This document shows positions 26,108-33,722 of a DNA stretch of 64,000 nucleotides, in pieces. The number at the start of each line of letters is the position of its first letter. Within the stretch, counting starts at the first letter, position 1. The DNA comes from an uncultured Anaeroplasmataceae bacterium (GTDB lineage Bacteria > Bacillota_I > Bacilli_A > Acholeplasmatales > Anaeroplasmataceae), in contig CALUYM010000002.1 of the NCBI GenBank assembly GCA_944325035.1, positions 213,588 through 277,587 of the forward strand. Direction: 5' to 3'. A program made the translations under genes and the position numbers. The notes below the pieces were generated by a model that saw nothing but the letters and a program-made list of their open reading frames with translations, was not told the origin of the DNA and did no database searches.

Positions 26108-27946
26108 ATGGATGATTCAGTATTAGAACCCCTAGAACAATATAATAATAAATTTAAAGATTTACATAATCAAAATACTATAATATATTTTGATAATCTT
26201 GTAAAAAAGTCTGGCATAAATATCGAAGAAAATAAGCTTACAATTAAAAAATATAAAGAATCTTTAGCAAAAGCAGAGGATAAACGTTCTGATTTATCAA
26301 AAATACGTGTTTTTAGAACGGTTTTATTATTAATATCGATAGTCTTATTTATATTTGCTTTTTATCTATTTTTCGAAAGGTCTTTTTTAGGATTGGGTCA
26401 AATGCCGTCAATTCTTATTGGTATAGGTTTAATTGTAATTTCTATCTTAATTCTAACTATTCCATTTAAAAAAATGGGTAAGAGAATTAAAGAACTTAAA
26501 AATCAAGAAAACAAATTTATGATAGAAGCTGAAAACTTTAAAAAACAAGCATATGCGCAAATGGAACCACTAAATCGGCTTTATGATTGGAATATTGCTT
26601 CTGAACTTTTAGAAAAAACAGTACCTTTAATTCAAATGGATCAATTTTTTGATACGAAGAAATTTGAATATCTACAAGAAAAATATGGTTTTATGGACAA
26701 TAATGACAATGCTTGTTCGACAAATTATGTTCAATCAGGTTCAATAATGGGAAATCCATTTTTAATCATTAATACATTTAATCAAATTATGGTTAATCAT
26801 ACGTATCAAGGGTCAATTGTTATTCACTGGACTGAACGTGTAAGTGATGGTAAGGGAGGTACGAGAACAGTGCATCGTTCTCAAACTCTAATAGCTACAG
26901 TTACAAAACCAAAACCTAGTTATTTTTATGACACTATTCTTGTATATGGAAACGATGCTGCACCAAACTTGTCTTTTTTTAGAGATCCATCTGGTACAAA
27001 AGGTGAAGATGAAAAAGGTATTGATAAACTGATAAAAAAAGGCGAAAAAAATTTAGAAAAACAATCTGAAGAAGCAATCAATGAGGGTAAGCATTTTATG
27101 CTAATGGGAAATACTGAATTTGATGTTTTATTTGGTGCTCACGATCGTGACAATGAAGTTGAATTTAGACTACTATTCACTCCATTAGGTCAGCAAAATA
27201 TGATAAAACTTATTAGAAGTCAAGAACCATTTGGTGATGATTTTAAATTTAAAAAGATTAAAAATTTAAATTATATCATGTCTGATCATTCGCAAAGATT
27301 TAATTATCATTGTGAACCATCAATCTTTCAAAACTTTGATTATGAAGCAGCTCGCAAGTTTTTTATAGACTATAATAATGATTATTTTAAAGGTTTATAT
27401 TTTGATTTAGCACCTCTATTAGCGATTCCTTTATATCAACAAACTAAACCAAAAGAATATATATATCGTAATACGATTAAATCTAATATAACTTCATATG
27501 AGCATGAATCAATGGCCAATGCTTTTAAAAATTACAATTTTAAACATCCAGAAGCGGTTACTGAGCAAATTTTAAAAACATCATTCATTAATAAAAATGG
27601 TGATGTAGATCATGTAAGAGTTCGTTCTAATGCTTTTAAGGCAGTTCCGCAGGTTGAATTCGTTACAAAAATGGGTGGAGATGGAAGAATTCATACTATT
27701 CCTGTTCATTGGTATTTGTATGAACCAGTTTATAAGGATACGGAAATGGAAGTTAGTAATATGAATATTAACCGAAATTACTTTCAAGAACTTAATCAAA
27801 ACTCAGACTTTAAGAATTGTTTGGCAGAATTAGGAACAAATGGTATAATATACGAAAGAGGATTAGTTTCAATGTTAGTAAATAAAGAGTTAGTACAATC
27901 TGATATTGAAAAACTAAAAAAATTCATGGAAAAGGATGGTAAATAA
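26108..27946 (+). CDS. Large membrane-anchored protein paired with LemA (MAG1210-like)
   Basis: 612 residues. An N-terminal helical, charged part (1-70) precedes two membrane helices near residues 72-92 and 98-118. After a helical linker, a large beta-rich cytosolic domain follows (about 180-600) with SIVIHWTERVSDGKGGTRT near 238 and few Cys. No enzyme motif is seen. It lies 3 bases before a LemA-family gene and is clearly co-translated with it. Similar large proteins sit beside lemA in other Mollicutes-related genomes, where one is named MAG1210 family; I give this from memory as a likely match only. A joint role at the membrane is inferred. Confidence 0.55.
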   Translation: MDDSVLEPLEQYNNKFKDLHNQNTIIYFDNLVKKSGINIEENKLTIKKYKESLAKAEDKRSDLSKIRVFRTVLLLISIVLFIFAFYLFFERSFLGLGQMPSILIGIGLIVISILILTIPFKKMGKRIKELKNQENKFMIEAENFKKQAYAQMEPLNRLYDWNIASELLEKTVPLIQMDQFFDTKKFEYLQEKYGFMDNNDNACSTNYVQSGSIMGNPFLIINTFNQIMVNHTYQGSIVIHWTERVSDGKGGTRTVHRSQTLIATVTKPKPSYFYDTILVYGNDAAPNLSFFRDPSGTKGEDEKGIDKLIKKGEKNLEKQSEEAINEGKHFMLMGNTEFDVLFGAHDRDNEVEFRLLFTPLGQQNMIKLIRSQEPFGDDFKFKKIKNLNYIMSDHSQRFNYHCEPSIFQNFDYEAARKFFIDYNNDYFKGLYFDLAPLLAIPLYQQTKPKEYIYRNTIKSNITSYEHESMANAFKNYNFKHPEAVTEQILKTSFINKNGDVDHVRVRSNAFKAVPQVEFVTKMGGDGRIHTIPVHWYLYEPVYKDTEMEVSNMNINRNYFQELNQNSDFKNCLAELGTNGIIYERGLVSMLVNKELVQSDIEKLKKFMEKDGK

Positions 27947-27949
27947 AAT

Positions 27950-28618
27950 ATGGGAAATCAATTAGATGAAATGACTGGTCCTGTTATGGAAGAAGGACGT
28001 GATATTAATGTTATCGCAAAACAAATTCCAGTTAAAGTTGGAGTTGGTTCAAAAATTTTTGAAGTATTATTATGGGTTTTAGGTATTATTCCGGGCTTAA
28101 TTTTCTTATTTATGAAAATTAATGCGGCTGCGTATTTGCGAAAACTTGAACAAAAGATTCAACATGATGCATCACAAATAGATAATTATCTTGAACAAAG
28201 AGTAATTATTCTTCAAAATTGCGCAAAGTTAGTAGAAAAGGCTGTTGACTTGGATAAGACAGTAATGACAGACATTGCAGCATATCGTTCTGGTCAAACA
28301 CCACATACAGATGTAGAACGTAATCAAATCCAATCTAAGCTTGATGGAACTTTTGGTAGAATTAATCTAGCATTTGAAAACTATCCTGATTTAAAAGCTC
28401 ATCAAGAGATTGCAGATGCTATGCAACAAAATGCTTATCTACAAAAAGAAATTACAGCAGCTCGTGAAGTTTATAACGATACTGTTAATAAGTGGAATAG
28501 TGATATTCAAGAATGGCCTACTAAAATGATAGTAGCTGCTAAACAAGGATATACTACTAGAATTCCATTTAGTGCTTCAAAAGAAGTTAAAGAAGCTGCT
28601 AGAAGTGTGTTCTTCTAG
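27950..28618 (+). CDS. LemA family protein
   Basis: 222 residues with one N-terminal membrane helix (about 35-55) inside a longer than usual lead-in, then an all-helical coiled domain. LemA features are clear: VIILQNCAKLVEKA near 86-99, FENYPDLKA near 142-150 and a late YNDTVNKWN near 175-183. The domain would lie in the cytosol or outside depending on orientation. The function of LemA proteins is not settled. The 3-base spacing to the upstream gene and a shared terminator mark a two-gene unit. Confidence 0.88.
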   Translation: MGNQLDEMTGPVMEEGRDINVIAKQIPVKVGVGSKIFEVLLWVLGIIPGLIFLFMKINAAAYLRKLEQKIQHDASQIDNYLEQRVIILQNCAKLVEKAVDLDKTVMTDIAAYRSGQTPHTDVERNQIQSKLDGTFGRINLAFENYPDLKAHQEIADAMQQNAYLQKEITAAREVYNDTVNKWNSDIQEWPTKMIVAAKQGYTTRIPFSASKEVKEAARSVFF

Positions 28619-28625
28619 TGATTTA

Positions 28626-28657
28626 AGGTTCTCGATTTAATTCGAGAACTTTTTTGT
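28626..28657 (+). terminator. Intrinsic terminator of the LemA unit
   Basis: AAGGTTCTCGA, loop TTTAAT, TCGAGAACTTTTTTG: a 9-11 bp stem with a T-run. Confidence 0.9.
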
Positions 28658-28686
28658 TTTACAAATACTAAATAAAATGATAAAAT
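28658..28686 (+). promoter_or_regulatory. Promoter of tRNA-Arg(CCG)
   Basis: TTTACA, 17 bp, TAAAAT; the start would fall about 5 bases before the tRNA. Confidence 0.6.
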
Positions 28687-28697
28687 ATCATAGAAAT

Positions 28698-28774
28698 GCA
28701 CCTATAGCTTAATTGAATAAAGTGTAACCCTCCGAAGGTTAAGAGTGTGGGTTTGATTCCCGCTAGGTGCGCCA
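28698..28774 (+). tRNA. tRNA-Arg (anticodon CCG)
   Basis: A complete cloverleaf. The acceptor stem GCACCTA pairs with TAGGTGC, the discriminator is G and CCA is encoded. The anticodon arm TAACC-CTCCGAA-GGTTA gives anticodon CCG, reading CGG. The T arm contains GGTTTGATTCC, close to the GTTCRANYC norm. Confidence 0.9.
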
Positions 28775-28787
28775 TATGGATAAAGTG

Positions 28788-28821
28788 ACAGATGTTAATT
28801 ATTTAATATCTGTTTTTTTGA
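28788..28821 (+). terminator. Intrinsic terminator after tRNA-Arg(CCG)
   Basis: ACAGATGTTAA pairs with TTAATATCTGT (one G-U), followed by seven T. Confidence 0.85.
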
Positions 28822-29750
28822 TTTCCAGGTCAGAACAACTTAAAGTGTTAAAACTTTTTAGAAAAAATAGCTAAATGAATTTAGCATATCAAAGGTATAA
28901 AACAAAAATAATTGACTATTATATTACTTCAAAAGATGAAGTTTATTTAAAAAGTTATATAATAAAAAAAGTGAAGTATTCCTAAAATTATTTTTTCAGC
29001 ACTATTTAGACTTTTTATTTTAAGAGATGCTTTTGTTAATAGTTGTAATTTAGAGTTTTGAAACTTATCACAGCTGTTTTAGTTATTCTATTTATGTACT
29101 GATTATCATATTTTATTTAAAACATAAGAAAAATTAAAAACAATTATACATATATTTGTTTTGTGTGTAAATTGCTATATGTTTCATATTAAATGATTAC
29201 AAAATTATTAAAGCTTTAATACAAATATAAATTATATTTTAACAAACTATCGTTTATTCCATATTAAAATAGTGATTATAAGGTACTTAGATTGATTACA
29301 TTTTCATTGCTGTATCAATAATCAGTTTGCCTCTTATTGTAAGTATAGTTTTTTTATTTAGAGTGATCTATTTTGATATTGTTATTTTGTATTGTATTAA
29401 AATATGTATTTCTTGACATTTAAGAATCACATGTTTGAAATAAGTTATCAAATATTTTATTTAAAAAATTTATTAATAATATAAAAAAGTGATAAGTGAA
29501 GTTAATGTTTTTAATTTTATCTAATTGTAATGTAGTGTAATAAATTAGATTAAACCATGCAATCTTAGCCATTAAAGAAACCAAGATTGATACAATTTTA
29601 AACACCAGTTTTTTCAAAAGTATGTATGCATTATGAGTTCAAGTTTCTAAAAAATTAATTGATAAATTAAACAAAATATTATAAATAATAAAAACTAGTC
29701 TTGATAAAAATTAAATAGTGGGTAAACTAAAGATTGAAAGAAGGTGTGAT
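28822..29750. other. Gene-poor, AT-rich stretch
   Basis: About 930 bases with no supported gene; stops occur in all frames. Near 29300-29415 (+) a stop-free run of about 38 codons translates to a hydrophobic string (FIAVSIISLPLIVSIVFLF), perhaps the remains of a membrane protein. An open frame on the minus strand (29420-29617) is equally hydrophobic but lacks a ribosome site. The region looks like decayed accessory DNA between a tRNA and the UvrX pair. Confidence 0.5.
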
Positions 29751-31034
29751 ATGCAAAAATATTATTTATGTATTGACTTAAAGACTTTTTATGCATCGGT
29801 TGAATGTGCTGAAAGAGGATTAGACCCATTTGAAACTAATTTAGTTGTAGCAGACAAGTCACGTGGGAAAGGTGCAATTTGTTTAGCAATCACACCATCT
29901 ATGAAAGCTTTAGGAATAAAAAATAGATGTAGACTATTTGAAATCCCAAATGATGTTAAATATATTGCAGTATTACCACAAATGAAAAAGTATATCGAGT
30001 ATGCGGCTAGAATTTATGAGATTTATTTAAGATATATATCTAGTGAAGATATTTATCCATATTCAATCGATGAAATGTTTTTAGATATTACTCATTATTT
30101 AAATCTATATAAAAAAACTCCAGAAGAATTAGCTAGTTTTTTAATTCAAAAAATTTATGATGAAATTCATATTTCGTCAGCTGCTGGAATAGGAACTAAT
30201 CTTTATCTGGCTAAGATAGCTCTTGATATAACAGCTAAACATACTAAATCAAATATCGGATTTTTAAATGAAGAAATATTTGCTAAAACCTTACTTGATC
30301 ATCGCCCAATCACAGATTTTTGGCAAATTTCTAGTGGAATAGCCAATAAGTTGGTAAAATATGGTGTAAAAACAATGCGAGGAATTTTAGAATTAGATGA
30401 AGAAATCTTATATAAGGAATTCGGAATTAATGCGGAAATAATGATAGATCATGCTAGAGGTTATGAACCAGTAACTTTAAAAGATGTAAAATCTTATGTG
30501 CCAAAGTCTAATTCAATTAGTCATTCCCAAATTTTATTTGAAGATTATGAACCAGAAAAAGCAAGATTAATAGTAAAAGAAATGTCTGAACTGATTTGTT
30601 TAGAATTATCACGAAGACATTTGGTTTCAAATCATATTTCTCTTCATATCTCATACTCCGATGATAAAATAAAAAGTACTGGTGGTTCTTTAAAAATACC
30701 AATTAGAACCAATGTATTCTCTAAAATTTTGCCCTATTTTTTAGAAATTTTTAATAAAACTACTAATTTCAACTATAAAATAAGGAGAGTGAGTTTAGGA
30801 TTTGGTGGATTAATAACGGAAGATTATGAGTATTTAGATTTGTTTACGGATGCAGATGAGGTCAAAAAAGAAAAACAACTGCAAAATGTGATCAATGATT
30901 TGAAAGATCGCTTTGGAAAGAATGCTATTTTGAAAGCTATGAATTTAGAAGAAGGTGCAACTACCATGAAAAGAAATAAACTAATAGGAGGTCATAATGC
31001 CCAAATCGAAGATGCCGATAAGTCAAAGAGCTAA
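29751..31034 (+). CDS. Y-family DNA polymerase, UvrX/UmuC-like
   Basis: 427 residues from the ATG at 29751, behind GAAGGTGTGAT; upstream codons lack such a site. The palm residues are present: IDLKTFYASVE near 7-17, with the first catalytic Asp and the steric-gate region, and YSIDEMFLDI near 103-112, with the Asp-Glu pair. A helix-hairpin-helix thumb and a little-finger domain follow. It fits the ImpB/MucB/SamB translesion polymerases of the UvrX/YqjW group, which in Bacillus are chromosomal or SP-beta phage-borne and SOS-linked. The stop lies 38 bases inside the YolD-like gene. No clear DinR box was found in front. Confidence 0.9.
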   Translation: MQKYYLCIDLKTFYASVECAERGLDPFETNLVVADKSRGKGAICLAITPSMKALGIKNRCRLFEIPNDVKYIAVLPQMKKYIEYAARIYEIYLRYISSEDIYPYSIDEMFLDITHYLNLYKKTPEELASFLIQKIYDEIHISSAAGIGTNLYLAKIALDITAKHTKSNIGFLNEEIFAKTLLDHRPITDFWQISSGIANKLVKYGVKTMRGILELDEEILYKEFGINAEIMIDHARGYEPVTLKDVKSYVPKSNSISHSQILFEDYEPEKARLIVKEMSELICLELSRRHLVSNHISLHISYSDDKIKSTGGSLKIPIRTNVFSKILPYFLEIFNKTTNFNYKIRRVSLGFGGLITEDYEYLDLFTDADEVKKEKQLQNVINDLKDRFGKNAILKAMNLEEGATTMKRNKLIGGHNAQIEDADKSKS

Positions 31035-31344
31035 AATTTTCATGCCTTTTGATGCATTAAAAGGTTTTAAAGATGCATTAAAAGAAAAAGAGAAGATTAA
31101 GGTTTTAAAAAAAGAATTAAGTGATGACCAAAAAGAAGAACTAAATTCAAAAATAAGAGAAATTATTAAAGGTGATATGTTAACAATAGTATATTATTGT
31201 CAAAAAGATAAAACATATTTAAATGTTACAGGTATTTTAACAGAAATTAATGAAACTATGCGTTATTTAAAAATAGTAAAGAACAAGATAGCTCTGGATG
31301 ATATTTTAAGTATAAAAAAATTAAATGAAAATATTTTTGAATAA
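30997..31344 (+). CDS. YolD-like protein
   Basis: 115 residues with the YolD-like (PF08863) opening: SQRAKIFMPFDALKGF near residues 9-24, then a small all-beta C-terminal part (DMLTIVYYCQKDKTYLNVTGIL). YolD-like proteins are habitually encoded with UvrX-type polymerases and are thought to act as their accessory, UmuD-like in role but not in fold. It starts 38 bases before the polymerase stop behind AATAGGAGG, a translation-coupled pair. Confidence 0.88.
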   Translation: MPKSKMPISQRAKIFMPFDALKGFKDALKEKEKIKVLKKELSDDQKEELNSKIREIIKGDMLTIVYYCQKDKTYLNVTGILTEINETMRYLKIVKNKIALDDILSIKKLNENIFE

Positions 31345-31345
31345 A

Positions 31346-31392
31346 GAAAGCGAAAGTATAACCATTTGTTAAAATGAAACTTTCACTTTTTT
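31346..31392 (+). terminator. Terminator of the polymerase/YolD unit
   Basis: AAAGCGAAAGT pairs with ACTTTCACTTT (one mismatch) across a 20-base loop, with a T-run. Confidence 0.65.
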
Positions 31393-31399
31393 TATAAAT

Positions 31400-31425
31400 A
31401 AAAAAACCATTCCTTAAGGAATGGT
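31400..31425 (-). terminator. Terminator of tRNA-Arg(TCT)
   Basis: ACCATTCCTTAAGGAATGGT (31406-31425) is a perfect palindrome with an A-tract on its left, which is a U-tract on the minus strand, about 40 bases after the tRNA 3' end. Confidence 0.85.
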
Positions 31426-31466
31426 AATGAATATTCTATGTACTTACTAGTACAATATTTGCAAAG

Positions 31467-31543
31467 TGGCGGACCGTAGAAGATTCGAACTTCTGGCCGC
31501 ACGCTTAGAAGGCGTGTGCTCTATCCAGCTGAGCTAACGGTCC
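31467..31543 (-). tRNA. tRNA-Arg (anticodon TCT)
   Basis: A complete cloverleaf on the minus strand. The acceptor GGACCGT pairs with ACGGTCC, the discriminator is G and CCA is encoded. The D arm TAGCTCAGCTGGATAGAGC is typical. The anticodon arm CACGC-CTTCTAA-GCGTG gives TCT, reading AGA. The T loop is GTTCGAATC. Confidence 0.95.
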
Positions 31544-31566
31544 ATATGCTCATGAAATACCCCTTA

Positions 31567-31595
31567 ATTATAATACAAACTAGTTTATTTGTAAA
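31567..31595 (-). promoter_or_regulatory. Promoter of tRNA-Arg(TCT)
   Basis: On the minus strand: TTTACA, 17 bp, TATAAT, about 24 bases before the tRNA. It has the same hexamer layout as the tRNA-Arg(CCG) promoter. Confidence 0.75.
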
Positions 31596-31737
31596 GACAA
31601 AATTTTCAATTTTTGACTTTTTTTTATGAATATTAATTAAAAAGGAAATATTAACAAAAAAAATTAATAGTAATGTCATAATAAATTAAAAATTTACTAC
31701 CTAAACTATTAAAATAGCAACTAGCTAGTTATCAAAA

Positions 31738-31766
31738 TTGACAAAACTAGTAAAAAATAGTATAAA
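31738..31766 (+). promoter_or_regulatory. Promoter of the leader RNA/DUF2828 unit
   Basis: TTGACA, 17 bp, TATAAA: near-consensus. The predicted start (~31773) lies 3 bases before the structured leader. Confidence 0.8.
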
Positions 31767-31773
31767 TAGGTTG

Positions 31774-31859
31774 TAAAGGTACAAACAGCATATTATTTTG
31801 ATAACTATAAAGTTATAATTGTACCTTGTTAAAACGAGGTCTTAGGACCTCGTTTTCTT
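31774..31859 (+). ncRNA. Structured leader or free RNA before the DUF2828 (Ro60-like) gene
   Basis: AAGGTACAA (31776-31784) pairs perfectly with TTGTACCTT (31819-31827), closing a 34-base interior that holds ATAAC-TATAAA-GTTAT (31801-31816). A strong terminator hairpin follows at once (31831-31856). The RNA therefore starts at a near-consensus promoter, folds end to end and can stop at about 85 bases. Two readings fit: an attenuator or riboswitch controlling the downstream gene, or a Y-RNA-like partner of its TROVE-related product, since Y RNAs also pair their ends around an internal loop and are often encoded beside Ro60 homologues. It matches no riboswitch class I know. Confidence 0.6.
31831..31859 (+). 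terminator. Terminator/attenuator ahead of the DUF2828 gene
   Basis: AAAACGAGGT, loop CTTAGG, ACCTCGTTTT, then a T-rich tail: a perfect 10-bp stem ending 22 bases before the start codon. Confidence 0.85.
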
Positions 31860-31880
31860 ATAAAAAGGAGCTGCTTAAAG

Positions 31881-33338
31881 ATGAATAAATTTATTGATGG
31901 ATTAAGAATTGAAGCTAATTACAAAAAAACTGAAAATGGAATGATTGCTTTAAACTCTACTGGTTCAAGTTTATTAGATATTTTTGGTTCTATCTTAAGT
32001 ATGCGATTAGAAAAAATAACAGATATTGAAAATAAATTCATTAGAGCTTTTAATGAAGATAAAAATTTAACTTTAAAGTTATTATTTTATATTAGAAGTA
32101 TTAGAACTATTGGCCAAGGTGAACGCGAAGTTTTTCGTAAAGGACTTAAAGTATTAGCTCGCGCATACCCATCATCTGTCTTAAAAAATATGAAATATAT
32201 TAAAGAATTTGGTAGAATTGATGATTTATATGCCTTAGTCGATACTCCATTAGAAAAAGATATGTTTATTTATCTTAAAAATTTAGTTAATAATGATCTT
32301 AATGAATCAAGTTTATCACTAACAGGTAAATGGTTAAAATCTATTAATGCCTCAAATCCAAAAACTCGCGCTTTAGGTCGATTAACTGCAAAAAATTTCG
32401 GCTTAAGTTTAAAAGAATATCGTAAACTTTGCGCAAGTTTACGTTTTAAACTTTCAATTCTAGAAAATAAATTAAGATTAAAAGATTATGCGAAAATAAA
32501 TTATAGCACTTTACCAAGTCAAGCTTTTATGAAGTATTATCAAGTTTTTAGAAGAAACGACAAGAAACGTTTTGATGAATTTTTAAATGATGCAAAAAAA
32601 GAAATGATTAAATTAAATGCTAGTACGTTAAATCCTTATCAAATAGTTTTAAAATATACTAACAATTACTATTATCCTGAGCAAATTGATGAAACATTAG
32701 AAATTGCTTGGAATAATCTACCAAAGTGGATTAATGGTAATCATAATGCTTTAGCTATTGTTGATACATCAGCTTCTATGTATGGCCTACCCTATGCTAT
32801 TGCTGCCTCTTTGGGAATTTATTTAGCAACCAATAATAATGGTGTATGGAAGAATAAACTCATTACTTTTAGTAATCGTCCACGATTCATTGAATTATGT
32901 GGCGAAAGTTTATATGAAAAATTAAAATGCTTTACTCCTGTATATGGTAATACGAACATTGAAGCAGTGTTTAAATTAATATTAAATACGGCTATTAAGA
33001 ACAATTTGAAGTCAGAAGATATGCCTGAAAGAATAATTATAATTTCAGATATGCAATTTGATGAGGCAAGAAGTTTAAAATCAAATGAGCTTTTAACAGA
33101 TAATTTAAAATATGAATTTAGAAATAATGGGTTTAAGTTACCACAAATTGTATATTGGAATACAAGTTTACAGCATAAATCAACATTCCACGCATACAAA
33201 AATTCAGATGGCGCTGTTTTGGTATCTGGTGTGTCATCTAGTATTTTTATGGATGTTTTAATAGGAAAATTCCAAGAACCATATGAATACATGATTAAAA
33301 CTTTAAATAATAAAACTTTCGATATGATAAAAGCTTAA
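31881..33338 (+). CDS. DUF2828 / TROVE-related protein with vWA domain
   Basis: 485 residues. The N-terminal two-thirds are helical with HEAT-like repeats (LKLLFYIRSIRTIGQGEREVF near 57-77), like the RNA-binding ring of TROVE/Ro60 proteins. The C-terminal part is a von Willebrand A domain: NALAIVDTSASMYG near 293-306 gives the MIDAS DxSxS, then a Thr in YGNTN near 352-356 and IISDMQFDEA near 387-396. I assign it to DUF2828, whose members are related to Ro60. The role is unknown; binding of structured RNA is a reasonable inference. Start by AAAAGGAG. The structured leader and terminator just upstream should control or partner it. Confidence 0.7.
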   Translation: MNKFIDGLRIEANYKKTENGMIALNSTGSSLLDIFGSILSMRLEKITDIENKFIRAFNEDKNLTLKLLFYIRSIRTIGQGEREVFRKGLKVLARAYPSSVLKNMKYIKEFGRIDDLYALVDTPLEKDMFIYLKNLVNNDLNESSLSLTGKWLKSINASNPKTRALGRLTAKNFGLSLKEYRKLCASLRFKLSILENKLRLKDYAKINYSTLPSQAFMKYYQVFRRNDKKRFDEFLNDAKKEMIKLNASTLNPYQIVLKYTNNYYYPEQIDETLEIAWNNLPKWINGNHNALAIVDTSASMYGLPYAIAASLGIYLATNNNGVWKNKLITFSNRPRFIELCGESLYEKLKCFTPVYGNTNIEAVFKLILNTAIKNNLKSEDMPERIIIISDMQFDEARSLKSNELLTDNLKYEFRNNGFKLPQIVYWNTSLQHKSTFHAYKNSDGAVLVSGVSSSIFMDVLIGKFQEPYEYMIKTLNNKTFDMIKA

Positions 33339-33384
33339 AGGAAAACGTTTAAGCATTAAAAATTAAAAAAACTTAATATTATTA

Positions 33385-33413
33385 TTGACTTTAGTTTTTT
33401 TTAATGATATAAT
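33385..33413 (+). promoter_or_regulatory. Promoter of the micro-ORF transcript
   Basis: TTGACT, exactly 17 bp, TATAAT. With the terminator at 33618-33650 it defines an independent RNA of about 230 bases. Confidence 0.8.
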
Positions 33414-33420
33414 GATTAAC

Positions 33421-33441
33421 CTGAGTAAAAAGTAAACTCAG
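33421..33441 (+). promoter_or_regulatory. 5' hairpin of the micro-ORF transcript
   Basis: CTGAGT, 9-base loop, ACTCAG at the very 5' end of the RNA. Further on, ATTAAAAAG (33449-33457) can pair with CTTTTTAAT (33510-33518), and AAAAAG (33462-33467) with CTTTTT (33501-33506), enclosing the first micro-ORF's ribosome site. Confidence 0.5.
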
Positions 33442-33483
33442 AATATCAATTAAAAAGAATCAAAAAGAAAGGCAGGTACAGAA

Positions 33484-33522
33484 ATGAAAACGGATATAAT
33501 CTTTTTCTTCTTTTTAATTTAA
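33484..33522 (+). CDS. Micro-ORF 1, 12-residue Phe-rich peptide
   Basis: ATG behind AAAGGCAGG encodes MKTDIIFFFFLI and stops. Four Phe codons in a row recall amino-acid attenuator leader peptides, but no Phe biosynthesis or Phe-tRNA synthetase gene follows. The Phe codons fall in the 3' arm of a long stem that encloses this ORF's own ribosome site, so its translation could open or close that stem. It may be a leader controlling micro-ORF 2, which begins 18 bases later. It could also be chance coding. Confidence 0.35.
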   Translation: MKTDIIFFFFLI

Positions 33523-33540
33523 TAAAAGGACGGTGAGATT

Positions 33541-33609
33541 ATGTACAAATTCATTAAAAAAGCTGCTAAAATGATGGTAACAGTTTTATTCCAAACTATC
33601 AGTGAATAA
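33541..33609 (+). CDS. Micro-ORF 2, 22-residue cationic amphipathic peptide
   Basis: ATG behind AAGGACGGTGAG encodes 22 residues: basic MYKFIKKAAK then hydrophobic MMVTVLFQTI and SE. On a helical wheel Lys residues gather on one face and Ile, Val, Leu, Phe and Met on another. There is no signal peptide, Cys or processing site. The size and character resemble phenol-soluble modulins and type I toxin peptides; homology cannot be claimed at this length. It has a dedicated promoter, a strong ribosome site and a terminator 9 bases after the stop, so expression is likely. No antisense RNA promoter was recognised opposite it. Confidence 0.5.
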   Translation: MYKFIKKAAKMMVTVLFQTISE

Positions 33610-33617
33610 TTTATAAG

Positions 33618-33650
33618 AATACTTCAGCTTTTTGCTGAAGTATTTTCTTT
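33618..33650 (+). terminator. Intrinsic terminator of the micro-ORF transcript
   Basis: AATACTTCAGC, loop TTTTT, GCTGAAGTATT then T-rich sequence: a perfect 11-bp stem. Confidence 0.92.
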
Positions 33651-33668
33651 AATTTGCTAACAAAAACA

Positions 33669-33697
33669 TTGAAATTTGATAAAAATTTCGGTATAAT
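33669..33697 (+). promoter_or_regulatory. Promoter of the MBL-fold lipoprotein gene
   Basis: TTGAAA, 17 bp, TATAAT, 25 bases before the start at 33723. Confidence 0.75.
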
Positions 33698-33722
33698 TCA
33701 AGCAAAAAAAAGGAGAATTTTA

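Noticed and set aside
29420..29617. 65-codon hydrophobic frame on the minus strand
   Set aside because: No ribosome site, no promoter and no recognisable family; taken as random AT-rich coding.
33484..33522. Classical phenylalanine attenuator for a biosynthetic operon
   Set aside because: The Phe codon run is suggestive, but no Phe gene follows; the transcript ends at 33650 after a second micro-ORF. Only a local control role is retained.
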